Shown in pieces: positions 9,514 to 17,676 of a stretch of DNA of 36,514 bases. The notes beneath the pieces are model-generated. The model had not been told where the DNA came from. It ran no database searches and saw only the letters and a program-made list of their open reading frames with translations. This DNA comes from Streptomyces sp. NBC_01283 (GTDB lineage Bacteria > Actinomycetota > Actinomycetes > Streptomycetales > Streptomycetaceae). Numbering within the stretch: position 1 is the first letter of the stretch; every line of letters begins with the position of its first letter. Where the stretch lies: positions 1 through 36,514 of the forward strand of contig NZ_CP108432.1 in assembly GCF_041435335.1 (NCBI RefSeq). Reading direction: 5' to 3'. Position numbers and translations under genes: made by a program.

Positions 9514-9885
9514 TCATCCGGTGAGTACCGGGCGCAGGGTGCGTGTGTAGGCACCGCTGACCCAGCCTCGTTGCCCCTCCAGCCTGTACCAGGTACGGGT
9601 GTTGCCGATTCTCTGGCCCGCTCGGCTGCGGTCGACGGCGATGACGGTGCAGGGCGGCAGGGAGCCCAGTACGCGGCTGCGGGTCGTGGGGTGCTCCCGG
9701 ATCAGCAGGGACACGTCCGCGGTCTGTACCCATCCAGTATTGGCATCGGCGTCCACCTCAACTCGTGGACAACCGGTCGGTGGTCGGCCTACTGCCTCTT
9801 CGGCACCGGCGGGGTCGGCAGCGACACCGCCCAGGGCCACGAGTGAGACAACCAGCAGGGAGAACAACAGGCTTGACCTTGGCAT
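9514..9885 (-). CDS. secreted SH3-like domain protein
   Basis: A 123-aa protein starts MPRSSLLFSLLVVSLVALGG, a signal peptide with probable cleavage after the ADPAGA region. The mature part has an SH3b-like pattern: VQTADVSLLIREHPTTRSRV, then LGSLPPCTVIAVDRS, and a closing TWYRLEGQRGWVSGAYTRTL. Bacterial SH3 domains of this kind usually bind cell-wall peptides or act as extracellular modules. Two cysteines (TGCPRVEV and LPPCTV) may form a disulphide. GAAGGA precedes ATG 9885. The gene lies downstream of, and on the same strand as, the kinase gene, separated by 241 bases, so co-transcription is uncertain. Confidence 0.7.
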   Translation of the reverse strand: MPRSSLLFSLLVVSLVALGGVAADPAGAEEAVGRPPTGCPRVEVDADANTGWVQTADVSLLIREHPTTRSRVLGSLPPCTVIAVDRSRAGQRIGNTRTWYRLEGQRGWVSGAYTRTLRPVLTG

Positions 9886-10126
9886 GTCGTGGTTCCTTCG
9901 CAAGCGGCGACGCAGCGCCTCACCCTTGCTGAACCGCTTCTGCAGATCCAGCTGGGTCACCCTTCAGAGTGGGCTCATCCCTCGATCCGCTGAACAGTGC
10001 GCCCGCCGGCTGACAGCACATCTGAGGGACTGGAGGGCAGCGGGCGCCTTCGCATCCAACTCCGCGCGAACCTGTATGAGTCTTCAAAGGCTCCAGGGCA
10101 CCGTGAGCTCTCGCAGAGACCGCAGG

Positions 10127-11521
10127 TCAGCTCCGGAAGGTCGGTGCCCAAGGGTATGCACCATGATCGAGCTCGGCGGTCGGGATGACGACGTGCTCCT
10201 GGTGGGGCAGTTCGAGGGTGGCGGTGGCTCCGTGAGGGGTGGCGTTCGTCAGGGTGAGGCGGGCGCCGATGACCCGAGCCTGGCCGAGGACAATGGTGAG
10301 GCCCAAACCGTGTCCGTGGCCGCGTTCGGCGGCGCCGGTGCGAAAGCGCTGTGGGCCGTGGGCGAGGAGACCTGGGGGGAATCCGGGGCCGTGGTCGCGC
10401 ACGACGATGGACGTCGTGTCTACGGTGATCTCCACCGGGGGCCCGCCGTGGCGGTGAGCGTTGAGGACCAGGTTGGTGACGATGCGGTCGAGTCGGCGCG
10501 GGTCGGTCTCGGCGAGCGGGTGCCCGATGACGGTGATTCGTGTCTCAAGGCCGGTGCGCCGTACGCACTCCGTCACCAGCTCGCCCAGGGGCACCTGTTG
10601 GGCGTTGGCCTGTTCGGCTCCCGCATCGAGGCGGGAGATCTCCAGGAGGTCCTCGACCAGGGTGCGCAGCACCTGCACGCGGTCGCGGACGAGGTCGGTG
10701 GCCTCGCTCTCGGGCAGGAGGGAGGCCGAAGTGACGAGGCCGGCCAGGGGGGTGCGCAGTTCATGGGCGACGTCGGCGGTGAAGCGCTGCTCATCGTGCA
10801 GGCGTTCCTGGAGAGCGTCGGCCATGAGGTCGACGGCCGAGGAGATCTCGCCGATCTCGTCGTGGCGGCGGCTCGCGGTACGCGCGTCGAGCTCGCCGTG
10901 GCGAATGCGACGGGCGGTGCCCGCCACGCGGCGCAGGCGGCGCAGCACCAGCTCGGCAGCCAGGACAGTGAGGGGGATGACGAGTGTGAGCATGGCGATC
11001 GCGGCGTACGTCATGTGCCGGTCCAGTGCCTTGAGGCTGAGCACATCCATGATCATTGGGACGGATACGGCAACCTCGGTCCCATTGACGCGCGTTGCCG
11101 CCCACATGTCGGGGTCTTTCTCCGGTTCACGGTCGTCGTACCAGGTCACGGGGGCGGGCTCGGAGGCAAGCCGCTCTCGCAGCGGGTCCGGCAGCTCATC
11201 ATCGATGAAGATGCCGATCTCTGACGGATTATCGCGCACGGACGGGTCATCGCGAAAGTCGCCTTCGGCCGACTGTAGTTGGGTCAGTGCCTTGTCGCGG
11301 CCGATGCTCATGGCGCCGGCTTCGGAACTCCGGTGCACCAGGATTCCGATGCCCAGCGCCATCGCGCAGGCCGCGGCGGCGACCGTAGCGGTGATCCTCC
11401 AGTGCAGGGATCTCGGGTCGGCCAGGCGCCGCAGCGCGCGGCCGATCCGGGTGCCGGGTACCCAGGCGGGCGTAGCAGCCGGGGACCTGGTCGTGGGGGC
11501 GGGGCCAGTCGGGTAGGCCAT
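10127..11521 (-). CDS. sensor histidine kinase, CseC-like
   Basis: The product is 464 aa. Order of features: a Pro/Ala-rich cytoplasmic tail; TM1 at about 43-62 (TATVAAAACAMALGIGILVH); an extracellular sensor segment of about 105 residues rich in acidic and Pro residues; TM2 at about 172-193; a HAMP-like linker (RRVAGTARRIRHGELDA); the H-box FTADVAHELRTPLAG with phospho-acceptor H253; the N-box around NLVLNAHRHGG; G1 DHGPG; and G2 GHGHGLGL. It autophosphorylates and passes the phosphate to the regulator encoded immediately upstream. One base separates that gene's stop from ATG 11521, so translation is probably coupled. The TM1 region and partner resemble CseC of the Streptomyces envelope-stress pair, but the neighbours differ from the canonical sigE-cse locus, so this is probably a paralogue. 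Confidence 0.9.
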   Translation of the reverse strand: MAYPTGPAPTTRSPAATPAWVPGTRIGRALRRLADPRSLHWRITATVAAAACAMALGIGILVHRSSEAGAMSIGRDKALTQLQSAEGDFRDDPSVRDNPSEIGIFIDDELPDPLRERLASEPAPVTWYDDREPEKDPDMWAATRVNGTEVAVSVPMIMDVLSLKALDRHMTYAAIAMLTLVIPLTVLAAELVLRRLRRVAGTARRIRHGELDARTASRRHDEIGEISSAVDLMADALQERLHDEQRFTADVAHELRTPLAGLVTSASLLPESEATDLVRDRVQVLRTLVEDLLEISRLDAGAEQANAQQVPLGELVTECVRRTGLETRITVIGHPLAETDPRRLDRIVTNLVLNAHRHGGPPVEITVDTTSIVVRDHGPGFPPGLLAHGPQRFRTGAAERGHGHGLGLTIVLGQARVIGARLTLTNATPHGATATLELPHQEHVVIPTAELDHGAYPWAPTFRS

Positions 11522-11522
11522 C

Positions 11523-12269
11523 TCAGCGCCGGAATTTGTAGCCGAAACCGCGGACGGTCTCGATGTGATCGGCGCCGATCTTCCTGCGCAGCCGCTGCAC
11601 GGCCAGGTCGACGACCCGGCTGTCCCCCTCCCAGCCGTAGTCCCACACCCTGCGCAGCAGCGTCTGCCGTTCCAGGACGATGCCGGGGGCGGACACGAAC
11701 TCAAGGAGCAGCCGCAGTTCGGTGGGGGTGAGCGCGAGGGGCTGTCCGTCCGCGCACACTTCCAGCCCACGGGTGTCGATCCGGAGATTTCGGAAGGTCA
11801 GCACGTTGTCGTCGGCGGCCGGTTGCTCAGTGGCTGGGTCGGTGGGCGCGGTATAGGCGGCCCTGCGCATCAGGGTACGGATGCGCGCCACTAGAACGGG
11901 GGTGTCGACGGGTTTGACGACGTAGTCGTCGGCGCCCGCCTCGAGACCGGCCACCACGTCCAGTGCGTCCCCCCGCGCGGACATCATCAGGATGGGGGCC
12001 TGGCTCGTTTCACGGACCTTGTAGCACACCCCGATGCCGTCGAGGTGCGGCAGCATGACATCGAGCAGCAGCAGGTCGGGGCCGCTCTCCCGGAACATCT
12101 CCAGGCCGGTCAGTCCGTCGGGCGCCGCCGACACCCGGTATCCGTAGCGTTCCAGGGCCATGCCGACGGATCTGCGGATCGCTGCGTCGTCCTCGACCAG
12201 TAGTAAGTGCAGGGGGGCGTCGGGGCCCCCGCTGTGACTTCCTGTCGGATTGCTGTCGTGCTGTGGCAT
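11523..12269 (-). CDS. OmpR-type response regulator, CseB-like
   Basis: The product is 248 aa from ATG 12269. The receiver domain shows E26-D27-D28 in LLLVEDDAAI, phospho-acceptor D70 in LLLLDVMLPHLDG, S97 in MMSARGD and K119 in DDYVVKP. The C-terminal winged helix is of OmpR/PhoB type: ALTPTELRLLLEFVSAPG, then RVWDYGWEGDSRVVDLAVQR and IETVRGFGYKFRR. The closing segment is strikingly like CseB. It probably activates envelope-stress genes when phosphorylated by the adjacent kinase. ATG 12269 was chosen because the receiver fold starts about 20 residues later. The ribosome site is weak (CAGGTGAC). Confidence 0.9.
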   Translation of the reverse strand: MPQHDSNPTGSHSGGPDAPLHLLLVEDDAAIRRSVGMALERYGYRVSAAPDGLTGLEMFRESGPDLLLLDVMLPHLDGIGVCYKVRETSQAPILMMSARGDALDVVAGLEAGADDYVVKPVDTPVLVARIRTLMRRAAYTAPTDPATEQPAADDNVLTFRNLRIDTRGLEVCADGQPLALTPTELRLLLEFVSAPGIVLERQTLLRRVWDYGWEGDSRVVDLAVQRLRRKIGADHIETVRGFGYKFRR

Positions 12270-12297
12270 GGTGTCGTCACCTGAAGGTTGTCGTCGG

Positions 12298-12311
12298 GTT
12301 ATGCAAGACGG
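12298..12311 (-). promoter_or_regulatory. motif shared with the deacetylase leader
   Basis: Read on the minus strand, CCGTCTTGCATAAC lies 28 bases upstream of the response regulator ATG. A 13/14 match, CCGTCTTGCATGAC, lies 20 bases upstream of the deacetylase ATG at 24146. Both are in promoter or leader positions on the same strand as their genes. It could be a transcription-factor site or a promoter element. Function is inference from position and similarity only. Confidence 0.35.
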
Positions 12312-12328
12312 TAACGGGTTAACCGCAC

Positions 12329-13216
12329 TCACCATCGCAAGGAGGCCGCGACGGGCAGGTGGTCGCTCCCGGTGCGCGGCAGGGTCCAGGACGCCATCGG
12401 TGTGACGCCCCGGGAAAGGATCTGGTCGATCCGGGCCACCGGGAACGCGGCGGGCCAGCTGAACCCGAAGCCGTCGCCTGCCGTCTCCTGAGCGGACTTC
12501 AGCTGTGCGGTGAGGGGGCGCAGCGCCCTGTCGTCGGTCGTGCCGTTGAAGTCGCCCACCACCAGGACGCGGGGCAGTGGCTCGGCCCGTACAGCAGTTG
12601 CAAGCCGGTCGGCGGTCTTATTGCGCCAGGTGGTGGCGAAGCCTGTGCTCGGATGTGCCCGTACCGAGGCGAGGTGGGCGGCGTACACGGCGAGGGGCCC
12701 CTTGGGGGTGTCGACGGTGGCCCGCAGGGCGCGAGTCCATGGCATGATCGCAAGCGGTTTCACGTCGTGGAGCGGGTACTTGCTCCACAGTCCGATCGAG
12801 CCCTGCGCCACGTGAAAGGGGTAGGCAGCGGCCAGTACGCGCTCATACACCGAGGTGGAGCTCTGGGTCAGTTCCTCAAGGGCGATCAGCCCGGCGCCCG
12901 AGGAGCTGAGGGCGCGGGCGGTGCCCTGCGGGTCGGGGTTCTCGTCGTGGACGTTGTGGCTGACCACGGTCACATCCCCGCCGCCGGAGCGTTTGTCGGT
13001 GAGCGTGCCACCGAACAAGGAGCACCACACGACGGCCGGGACCAGTACCGCAACCGTGGCGATCGCGGACCGCCGCGCCAGCGCAGGGATCAGCAGCGCG
13101 GGCACACTCACCCACAGCCAGGGCAGGAAGGTCTCCACCAGGCTCCCCGCGTTACCGAATGCGTTGGGGATCCAGGGATGCGCGAGCATGAGCAGTGCGG
13201 ACAGGCCGGCGGCCAC
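12329..13216 (-). CDS. membrane-anchored endonuclease/exonuclease/phosphatase-family protein
   Basis: The product is about 295 aa. The N-terminus has hydrophobic spans (VAAGLSALLMLAHPWIP, then FLPWLWVSVPALLIPAL, then AIATVAVLVPAVVWCSLFGG). An EEP domain follows with the expected metal-site and catalytic motifs: VVSHNVHDEN (N), LIALEEL (E), YAAHLASVRAH (H), VLVVGDFNGT (D and N), RIDQILSRG (D) and GSDHLPVAA (D-H). The catalytic domain should face outside the cell. Members hydrolyse phosphodiesters, either nucleic acid or lipid head groups; the substrate is not evident here. The GTG at 13216 starts inside the first hydrophobic segment. The frame is open upstream with a basic stretch (RWRRGRLIA), so the true start may be earlier. 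It lies in a same-strand run with the carboxypeptidase gene and the two-component genes. Confidence 0.8.
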   Translation of the reverse strand: MAAGLSALLMLAHPWIPNAFGNAGSLVETFLPWLWVSVPALLIPALARRSAIATVAVLVPAVVWCSLFGGTLTDKRSGGGDVTVVSHNVHDENPDPQGTARALSSSGAGLIALEELTQSSTSVYERVLAAAYPFHVAQGSIGLWSKYPLHDVKPLAIMPWTRALRATVDTPKGPLAVYAAHLASVRAHPSTGFATTWRNKTADRLATAVRAEPLPRVLVVGDFNGTTDDRALRPLTAQLKSAQETAGDGFGFSWPAAFPVARIDQILSRGVTPMASWTLPRTGSDHLPVAASLRW

Positions 13217-13380
13217 GGCGATCAGCCGCCCGCGCCGCCACCGGCCCGGGCCACCGTTCGGGAACCTGGAGTGCCACCGGCTGCGCCACCGGCCTCTGTT
13301 CCGGACGGTGCCGACGCCTTCGTCGGCCAGGGGAGCGCACCGAGCCGCGACATGGTCACCCTCGCGGGCGCGCAGCGCGG

Positions 13381-14400
13381 TCAGGACGGCCCCTTGGTGG
13401 CGCCAAGGGCGGCGGGAAGGTCCTTCTGTATCGCCTCGATCAGCGCACCGCTCTGGTCCACGGCGGCCGCCAGGCCCTCAGCGGGCGTGGTGTCGGCCCG
13501 CTGGCCCAGGACGACACCGAGTACGAGGTGCCGCTTGGCACCGTTCGTCGCTTCGGCCGCCCACATGAGATTGCCGCCGGCGGGGGTGCTCGAACCGGTC
13601 TTGAGCCCGATCACTCCGGGCTTGTCCAGCAGCCGGTTGGTGTTGGTGACCTCACCCCTCAGACCCGACACCTTTGCGCTGCGCATGGCCACCACCGTGC
13701 GCAGCACCGGCTGCTTCATCGCCTGGCGGGCGAGCTTGAGCTGGTCGCCGGCCGTGCTCCGGGTGGTGGATTCGATGCCGCTGGCCCCGGTGTACGTCGT
13801 GTCGGTCATCGCGAGTTCCGCTGCGGCGCGGTTCATCTTCTCGACGAACGCCTTTTCGCTTCCCGCGTCCCAGCGGGCCAGCAGCCGGGCGACGTTGTTG
13901 GCGGACGGAAGCAGGGTCAATTCCAGGAGCTCGTGCTGGCTCAGGCGCTGCCCCGCAGTGAGCCGGACGGTCGACTCGCTGAGCGAATCGGACTCCTGAG
14001 CGGCGGTCTCGTCCACGGTGATCTGCGGCCCGCTCTCCCCGTCCTTGAGCGGATGATCCTTGAGGATCACGTACGCCGTCATCACCTTGGTGACGCTGGC
14101 GATCGGCACCGGCTTGTGCCCGCCTCGGCTGCCCAGGCTGCCGAGGCCCGCCACCTCGACACTCGTCTGCCCCTCCTGCGGCCACGGCAGGTTGAGGCGG
14201 TCGGCGACGGCGGCCCTTGCAGTTGCCCGGCCATTTCCGCTGTCGCCGTCGGGCAGCCCCAGCCAGCCGCCCAGCCCGGCCACGGCCAGCACCGCAGCCG
14301 AAGCGCACGCCCCCCTGCCCCGGATCCAACCGCCCCGCGACCGCCCACCCGTCACGGCAGCACGTGCCCGATCAGTATTCACCGAAAACCGCCTCTCCAC
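13381..14400 (-). CDS. D-alanyl-D-alanine carboxypeptidase (S11, PBP5-type)
   Basis: A 339-aa protein starts at GTG 14400. After a basic N-terminus there is one hydrophobic segment (ACASAAVLAVAGLGGWLGLP, about 31-50) that serves as signal or anchor. The penicillin-binding motifs are all present: S102-V-T-K105 in IASVTKVM, S166-A-N168 in LLPSANNVA, and K267-T-G in GLKTGSS. S11 enzymes trim the terminal D-Ala from peptidoglycan pentapeptides and so limit cross-linking. No C-terminal amphipathic anchor or large second domain is seen, so it is a compact member. It lies 164 bases upstream of the EEP-protein gene on the same strand and may be functionally tied to the envelope-stress pair downstream. 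Confidence 0.9.
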   Translation of the reverse strand: MERRFSVNTDRARAAVTGGRSRGGWIRGRGACASAAVLAVAGLGGWLGLPDGDSGNGRATARAAVADRLNLPWPQEGQTSVEVAGLGSLGSRGGHKPVPIASVTKVMTAYVILKDHPLKDGESGPQITVDETAAQESDSLSESTVRLTAGQRLSQHELLELTLLPSANNVARLLARWDAGSEKAFVEKMNRAAAELAMTDTTYTGASGIESTTRSTAGDQLKLARQAMKQPVLRTVVAMRSAKVSGLRGEVTNTNRLLDKPGVIGLKTGSSTPAGGNLMWAAEATNGAKRHLVLGVVLGQRADTTPAEGLAAAVDQSGALIEAIQKDLPAALGATKGPS

Positions 14401-14489
14401 AGCCCGGCGTACGCGAAGCCGCGTACGCCCCCCAGCATTGGAGGGGACCTCATCCAGCGGATCTTGACCGCGCGTCCAGCAGCGCGCGG

Positions 14490-14696
14490 ATGTGTGTCAC
14501 TCAGGTAAAGGAGCTGTCCTGCCCCGACGACGGGTCGCCACCGGCGGCCGTGCTGCGCGAAGCGCGAGAAACAGCAGCCTTCCAGACCGCAACCGACGTG
14601 TTCCGCCGCCACATGAACGACGACACTCTCCAGGCCTTCGACGCTGAGTTCGGCGGTCTGCCGGCGGTCGCTTACAAGCCCTCGCAGGCCACCTGA
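14490..14696 (+). pseudogene. short coding remnant, unidentified
   Basis: A 68-codon frame from ATG 14490 has strong G/C third-position bias and contains LREARETAAFQTATDVFRRH, then MNDDTLQAFDAEFGGLPAVA. Past its stop, another frame continues with LIELHIDYPDVSRRTNRQTA, suggesting the original gene ran on and was frameshifted near 14690. There is no clear ribosome site. Family unknown. Confidence 0.35.
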
Positions 14697-14881
14697 TCGA
14701 ACTGCACATCGACTACCCGGACGTATCCAGACGCACGAACAGGCAGACCGCCACCGTCTGGCCGATGCCGTGTCGATGTCCCGGCCGCGCCACGAGTGGC
14801 TACGTCAAGGCTGCCAAGTCCGTAGTGGGCGTAGAGCTGATGCTCCGGTCTGAACTCGTGAGGTTGGCTGGTGCCCGCCAC

Positions 14882-15426
14882 TCACGTCTCCTTCACGGCG
14901 TTTTTGGTGGCCATCACGTGCAGAGCGTCCTGTTGTGAGACATCGAGTGGCACGGGGCTCGTTCGTCCGATCAGCCCGGTCTTGACCGTCACCCCTCCGG
15001 GACGACCACTCCGGGCGTTGAGATGGACCCGCTCGACGCTGCCGATCTCGATGAGCCTTCACGAGAACCGCCGCTCCTAGCCCGGTGTACGCGAGGGATA
15101 CGAGAGGTCACCTTGAGCAAAGGCGAATCCCAGGTCAGGACCGGCAGCGCACCTGCCGCGCTTGCGTTGCCGGTGATCTGGCCTGTGGCGACCCCGAGGG
15201 CGTCGACACCGACGCCGGATGGCCAGCCCGCACCCGCCCGCGCCACGGACCGCTCTCTGAGACATCGCGCGGCTGACCGGACGTCCAAGGCAAGCAGTGG
15301 AGTCATGGGGCGCGGGGAGTCGGCGAAGAGAGCATACGGAAGCAGATGCAGACGAGCGTAGATCCTGATCCGTCTCCTGCCGCGATGATCGTTCCCGGTG
15401 TGGCTCTTGAGTGCACGTCGGAACAC
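14882..15426 (-). pseudogene. decayed minus-strand gene, unidentified
   Basis: The 3' part ends at a TGA (14884-14882) and reads RSGRPGGVTVKTGLIGRTSP, VPLDVSQQDALHVMATKNAV and KET, with strong G/C third positions but no start codon. Further upstream on the same strand another frame reads ALPVLTWDSPLLKVTSRIPR. The two probably belonged to one gene broken by stops and indels around 15060-15100. I do not recognise the family. Confidence 0.35.
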
Positions 15427-15656
15427 GCCGTGATCGTTTCGCCGAGCCGCTAGAGAAGTTCATTGGCTCGTGAGCCTGCCCGCCGGTTCGATCTGCCGCT
15501 GAACCGTTTCCCTTCTGTCTATAGGGAAAAGCCGGGGAGAAAAGTGACCCGTTGCTTCAGAGGCTATCCGCGGGGACCCGGCGGCCAGCTCGTTCCGGTT
15601 CAACGGACGCGCCGCGGCCGGCACATGGTGAGCTCCGTCCGTATCCGGCCACCGCG

Positions 15657-15935
15657 TCACTGGACCGGCCCGGCGACAACTGCAGCCGGACGAGCACGGT
15701 CCGACGGCATGGTCTTCGCCCCCAGGTCGGGCTCACGACAGCGCGTTGGAGGCGTCGTCGAGGAACCGGGGGTGGCCAGGTAGTGGACGAGTTCCTCGTC
15801 CACGCTGAGCTGGATGGCGAAGTCGTGATCCGCGAAGGGCCACGGCCTGGGCAGGCGGACCGATACACGGTCGAGTGACCGCTGAAACAGTTTCGCGGCG
15901 AAGCGGATATCTCCGGCGTCCAACGTGAGGCGCAT
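15657..15935 (-). CDS. possible small protein, divergent from the tandem protease
   Basis: From ATG 15935 the minus strand encodes MRLTLDAGDIRFAAKLFQRS, then LDRVSVRLPRPWPFADHDFA and IQLSVDEELVHYLATPG, with about 78 percent G/C at third positions in the sampled part. The C-terminal half is less convincing. Its ATG overlaps the ATG of the opposite-strand protease within GCATGC, so the two would leave no separate promoter space. It could be the 3' remnant of an older gene cut by the protease gene. No ribosome site was identified and the family is unknown. Confidence 0.35.
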   Translation of the reverse strand: MRLTLDAGDIRFAAKLFQRSLDRVSVRLPRPWPFADHDFAIQLSVDEELVHYLATPGSSTTPPTRCREPDLGAKTMPSDRARPAAVVAGPVQ

Positions 15936-17481
15936 GCGAAAACGTTCAAAATGTTCCCTCTTGTTTGGTGCTGTGCTTGCGCTAACCGCGCCCCTGATGG
16001 CGGTCTCTCCGGCGCAGGCCATCGTTGGTGGCAGCGAGTCGCCCCAGGCCTACTCGTTCATGGGCTCGTTCCAGCCGTCGTTTCCCGCGCCGCCGCGCCG
16101 GGACAAACACGGTTGCGGGGTGGTGGTCCTTGCGCCGCAATGGGTGCTGACCGCCAGCCACTGCGCCGGCAAGAACCCGACCGGGGCGAAGGTGGGTGTC
16201 CCGCGTGGCTGGAAGGTCCGGGTCGGGTCGCTGGACACCACGTCCGGAGGCGAGGTCGCGGAGGTCGACCACTACTACCGGCTGTCGAACTATCAGGAGG
16301 AGGGGAGCATCTGGGGCAAGGACCTCGCATTGATGCACCTGCGGACCCCGGTTCGGGCCAAGCCAGTGCGGATCGCATCGACCACACCACAGGCCAAGAC
16401 CCCCGTCCGCATCATGGGCTGGGGTATGACCTGCGACAACAGCGATGATCCGGGGTGTTTCCCGACAAAGCTTCGGGAGGCTGACACCGTGGTCCAGCCG
16501 ATCTCGAAGTGTCCGGAGTCCGCGGACAGCGGGGAGCTGTGCGTCGGTAGCCGCGACGGCACTGTCGCCGCGAGCAACATGGACTCCGGCGGGCCTGCGC
16601 TGGTCCGCGACGGCGACCAGTGGGCGGTGGCCGGTGTGGTCACTGGCCCCGGCGGCGACAAGGCGCCGACGTTGTACACCGATGCCACCAAGCACGCCGA
16701 CTGGATCAACGACATCATCACCGGCGCCAAGGTGCCCCCCGACGACCGGATCCCGAACGTGGAAGGCTCAGTGGCCCTGGAGGGCTGTATGGGCTCTGTG
16801 GTCCGCACTGCCTCTTCCCGGCCAAACGACCCGGCGCTGATGCTGACCAACGGTCACTGCGTGCAAGGGAAGCTGCCCGCACCTGGAACCGCGCTGGTGG
16901 ACCGGCCCGCCGACCGCGAGGTGCCCATCGCCGACCGTCAGGGCTACCCCCAGGCCACCGCCCGCGCGAAGCGGCTGATGTACGCGACGATGACCGGTAC
17001 CGACATCGCGCTCTACCGCCTGGACAAGACCTACGCGCAGTTGAAGGCCAAGGGCGCGAAGGTCTTCCAACTCACCTCCACCCCCGTGCGCGCAGGCGAC
17101 CCGCTGACCGCGCTCACCACCGGCGAGCGCCTGAAATGCTCCGCCGAGGCCGTGGTCAAACACCTGCGGGAGGGCGGCTACCAGCAAAACGACTCGATCC
17201 GCTACGCCACCAGCGATGGCTGCGACCCCTACCACGGCACCTCCGGTTCGGCGCTGTTGGCCCCCGACGACACCACGATCGTGGGGATCCACAACACCCA
17301 CAACGAAGCCGGCGGCAAGTGCACCGACGACAACCCCTGCGAGGTGGGCGCGGACGGGGCCGTGACCTCGGTAAAGGGTCGTGGCTACGGCCAGCAGGTC
17401 CACATGATCGCGGCCTGTCTGACCAAGGGGTCAAAGCTGGACCTGTCCCGCAAGAGCTGCAACCTGACACGCAAGAAGTAG
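15934..17481 (+). CDS. secreted protein with two tandem serine-protease domains
   Basis: ATG 15934 gives 515 aa. The in-frame GTG 15925 adds three residues, and the numbers below count from it. A signal peptide ends SPAQA, cleaved before I33 to expose IVGG. Domain 1 (about 33-265) is S1 trypsin-fold: H79 in TASHC, D133 in GKDLALMHL, S221 in NMDSGGPAL. It strongly resembles the protease at 3805-4557. Domain 2 (about 280-500) has its own triad: H311 in LTNGHC, D360 in GTDIALYRL and S440 in YHGTSGSALL, a pattern nearer to V8-like or Trypsin_2 peptidases. A linker with VPPDDRIPNVEG joins them. Several cysteines per domain suggest disulphides. Both triads look complete, so the protein may cut two kinds of site, or one half may process or regulate the other. 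Position 6 before S221 is Ala, not Asp, so domain 1 is unlikely to have trypsin specificity. Confidence 0.9.
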   Translation: MRKRSKCSLLFGAVLALTAPLMAVSPAQAIVGGSESPQAYSFMGSFQPSFPAPPRRDKHGCGVVVLAPQWVLTASHCAGKNPTGAKVGVPRGWKVRVGSLDTTSGGEVAEVDHYYRLSNYQEEGSIWGKDLALMHLRTPVRAKPVRIASTTPQAKTPVRIMGWGMTCDNSDDPGCFPTKLREADTVVQPISKCPESADSGELCVGSRDGTVAASNMDSGGPALVRDGDQWAVAGVVTGPGGDKAPTLYTDATKHADWINDIITGAKVPPDDRIPNVEGSVALEGCMGSVVRTASSRPNDPALMLTNGHCVQGKLPAPGTALVDRPADREVPIADRQGYPQATARAKRLMYATMTGTDIALYRLDKTYAQLKAKGAKVFQLTSTPVRAGDPLTALTTGERLKCSAEAVVKHLREGGYQQNDSIRYATSDGCDPYHGTSGSALLAPDDTTIVGIHNTHNEAGGKCTDDNPCEVGADGAVTSVKGRGYGQQVHMIAACLTKGSKLDLSRKSCNLTRKK

Positions 17482-17487
17482 GGGGTT

Positions 17488-17532
17488 AATGCTGGTGGGC
17501 TCGCCAGTCCACGTGGGGGGCCCACCAGCATT
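17488..17532 (+). terminator. strong hairpin terminator after the tandem protease
   Basis: AATGCTGGTGGGC (17488-17500) pairs perfectly with GCCCACCAGCATT (17520-17532), a 13-bp stem with a 19-nt loop. It starts six bases after the protease stop codon. No long T tract follows, which is usual in Streptomyces. It may also serve the converging minus-strand gene. Confidence 0.75.
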
Positions 17533-17676
17533 CAAAAGGTTGGTCACCGCCGAGAGGCTGCATTGCCTGTCGCATGCTGGAAGCCTGTCTCACGCCATGG
17601 CCCGCCCGTCCCGGCGGCCGCTCCCCCTGTACCGGGCGCGAAACCGGAAGGCGAGAGGTGGCCGTGTGCATCGCAC

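Noticed and set aside
9599..11224. 541-codon plus-strand frame
   Set aside because: It is antisense to the SH3-like and histidine-kinase genes, whose motifs are clear.
12359..13999. 546-codon plus-strand frame
   Set aside because: It is antisense to the EEP-family and carboxypeptidase genes.
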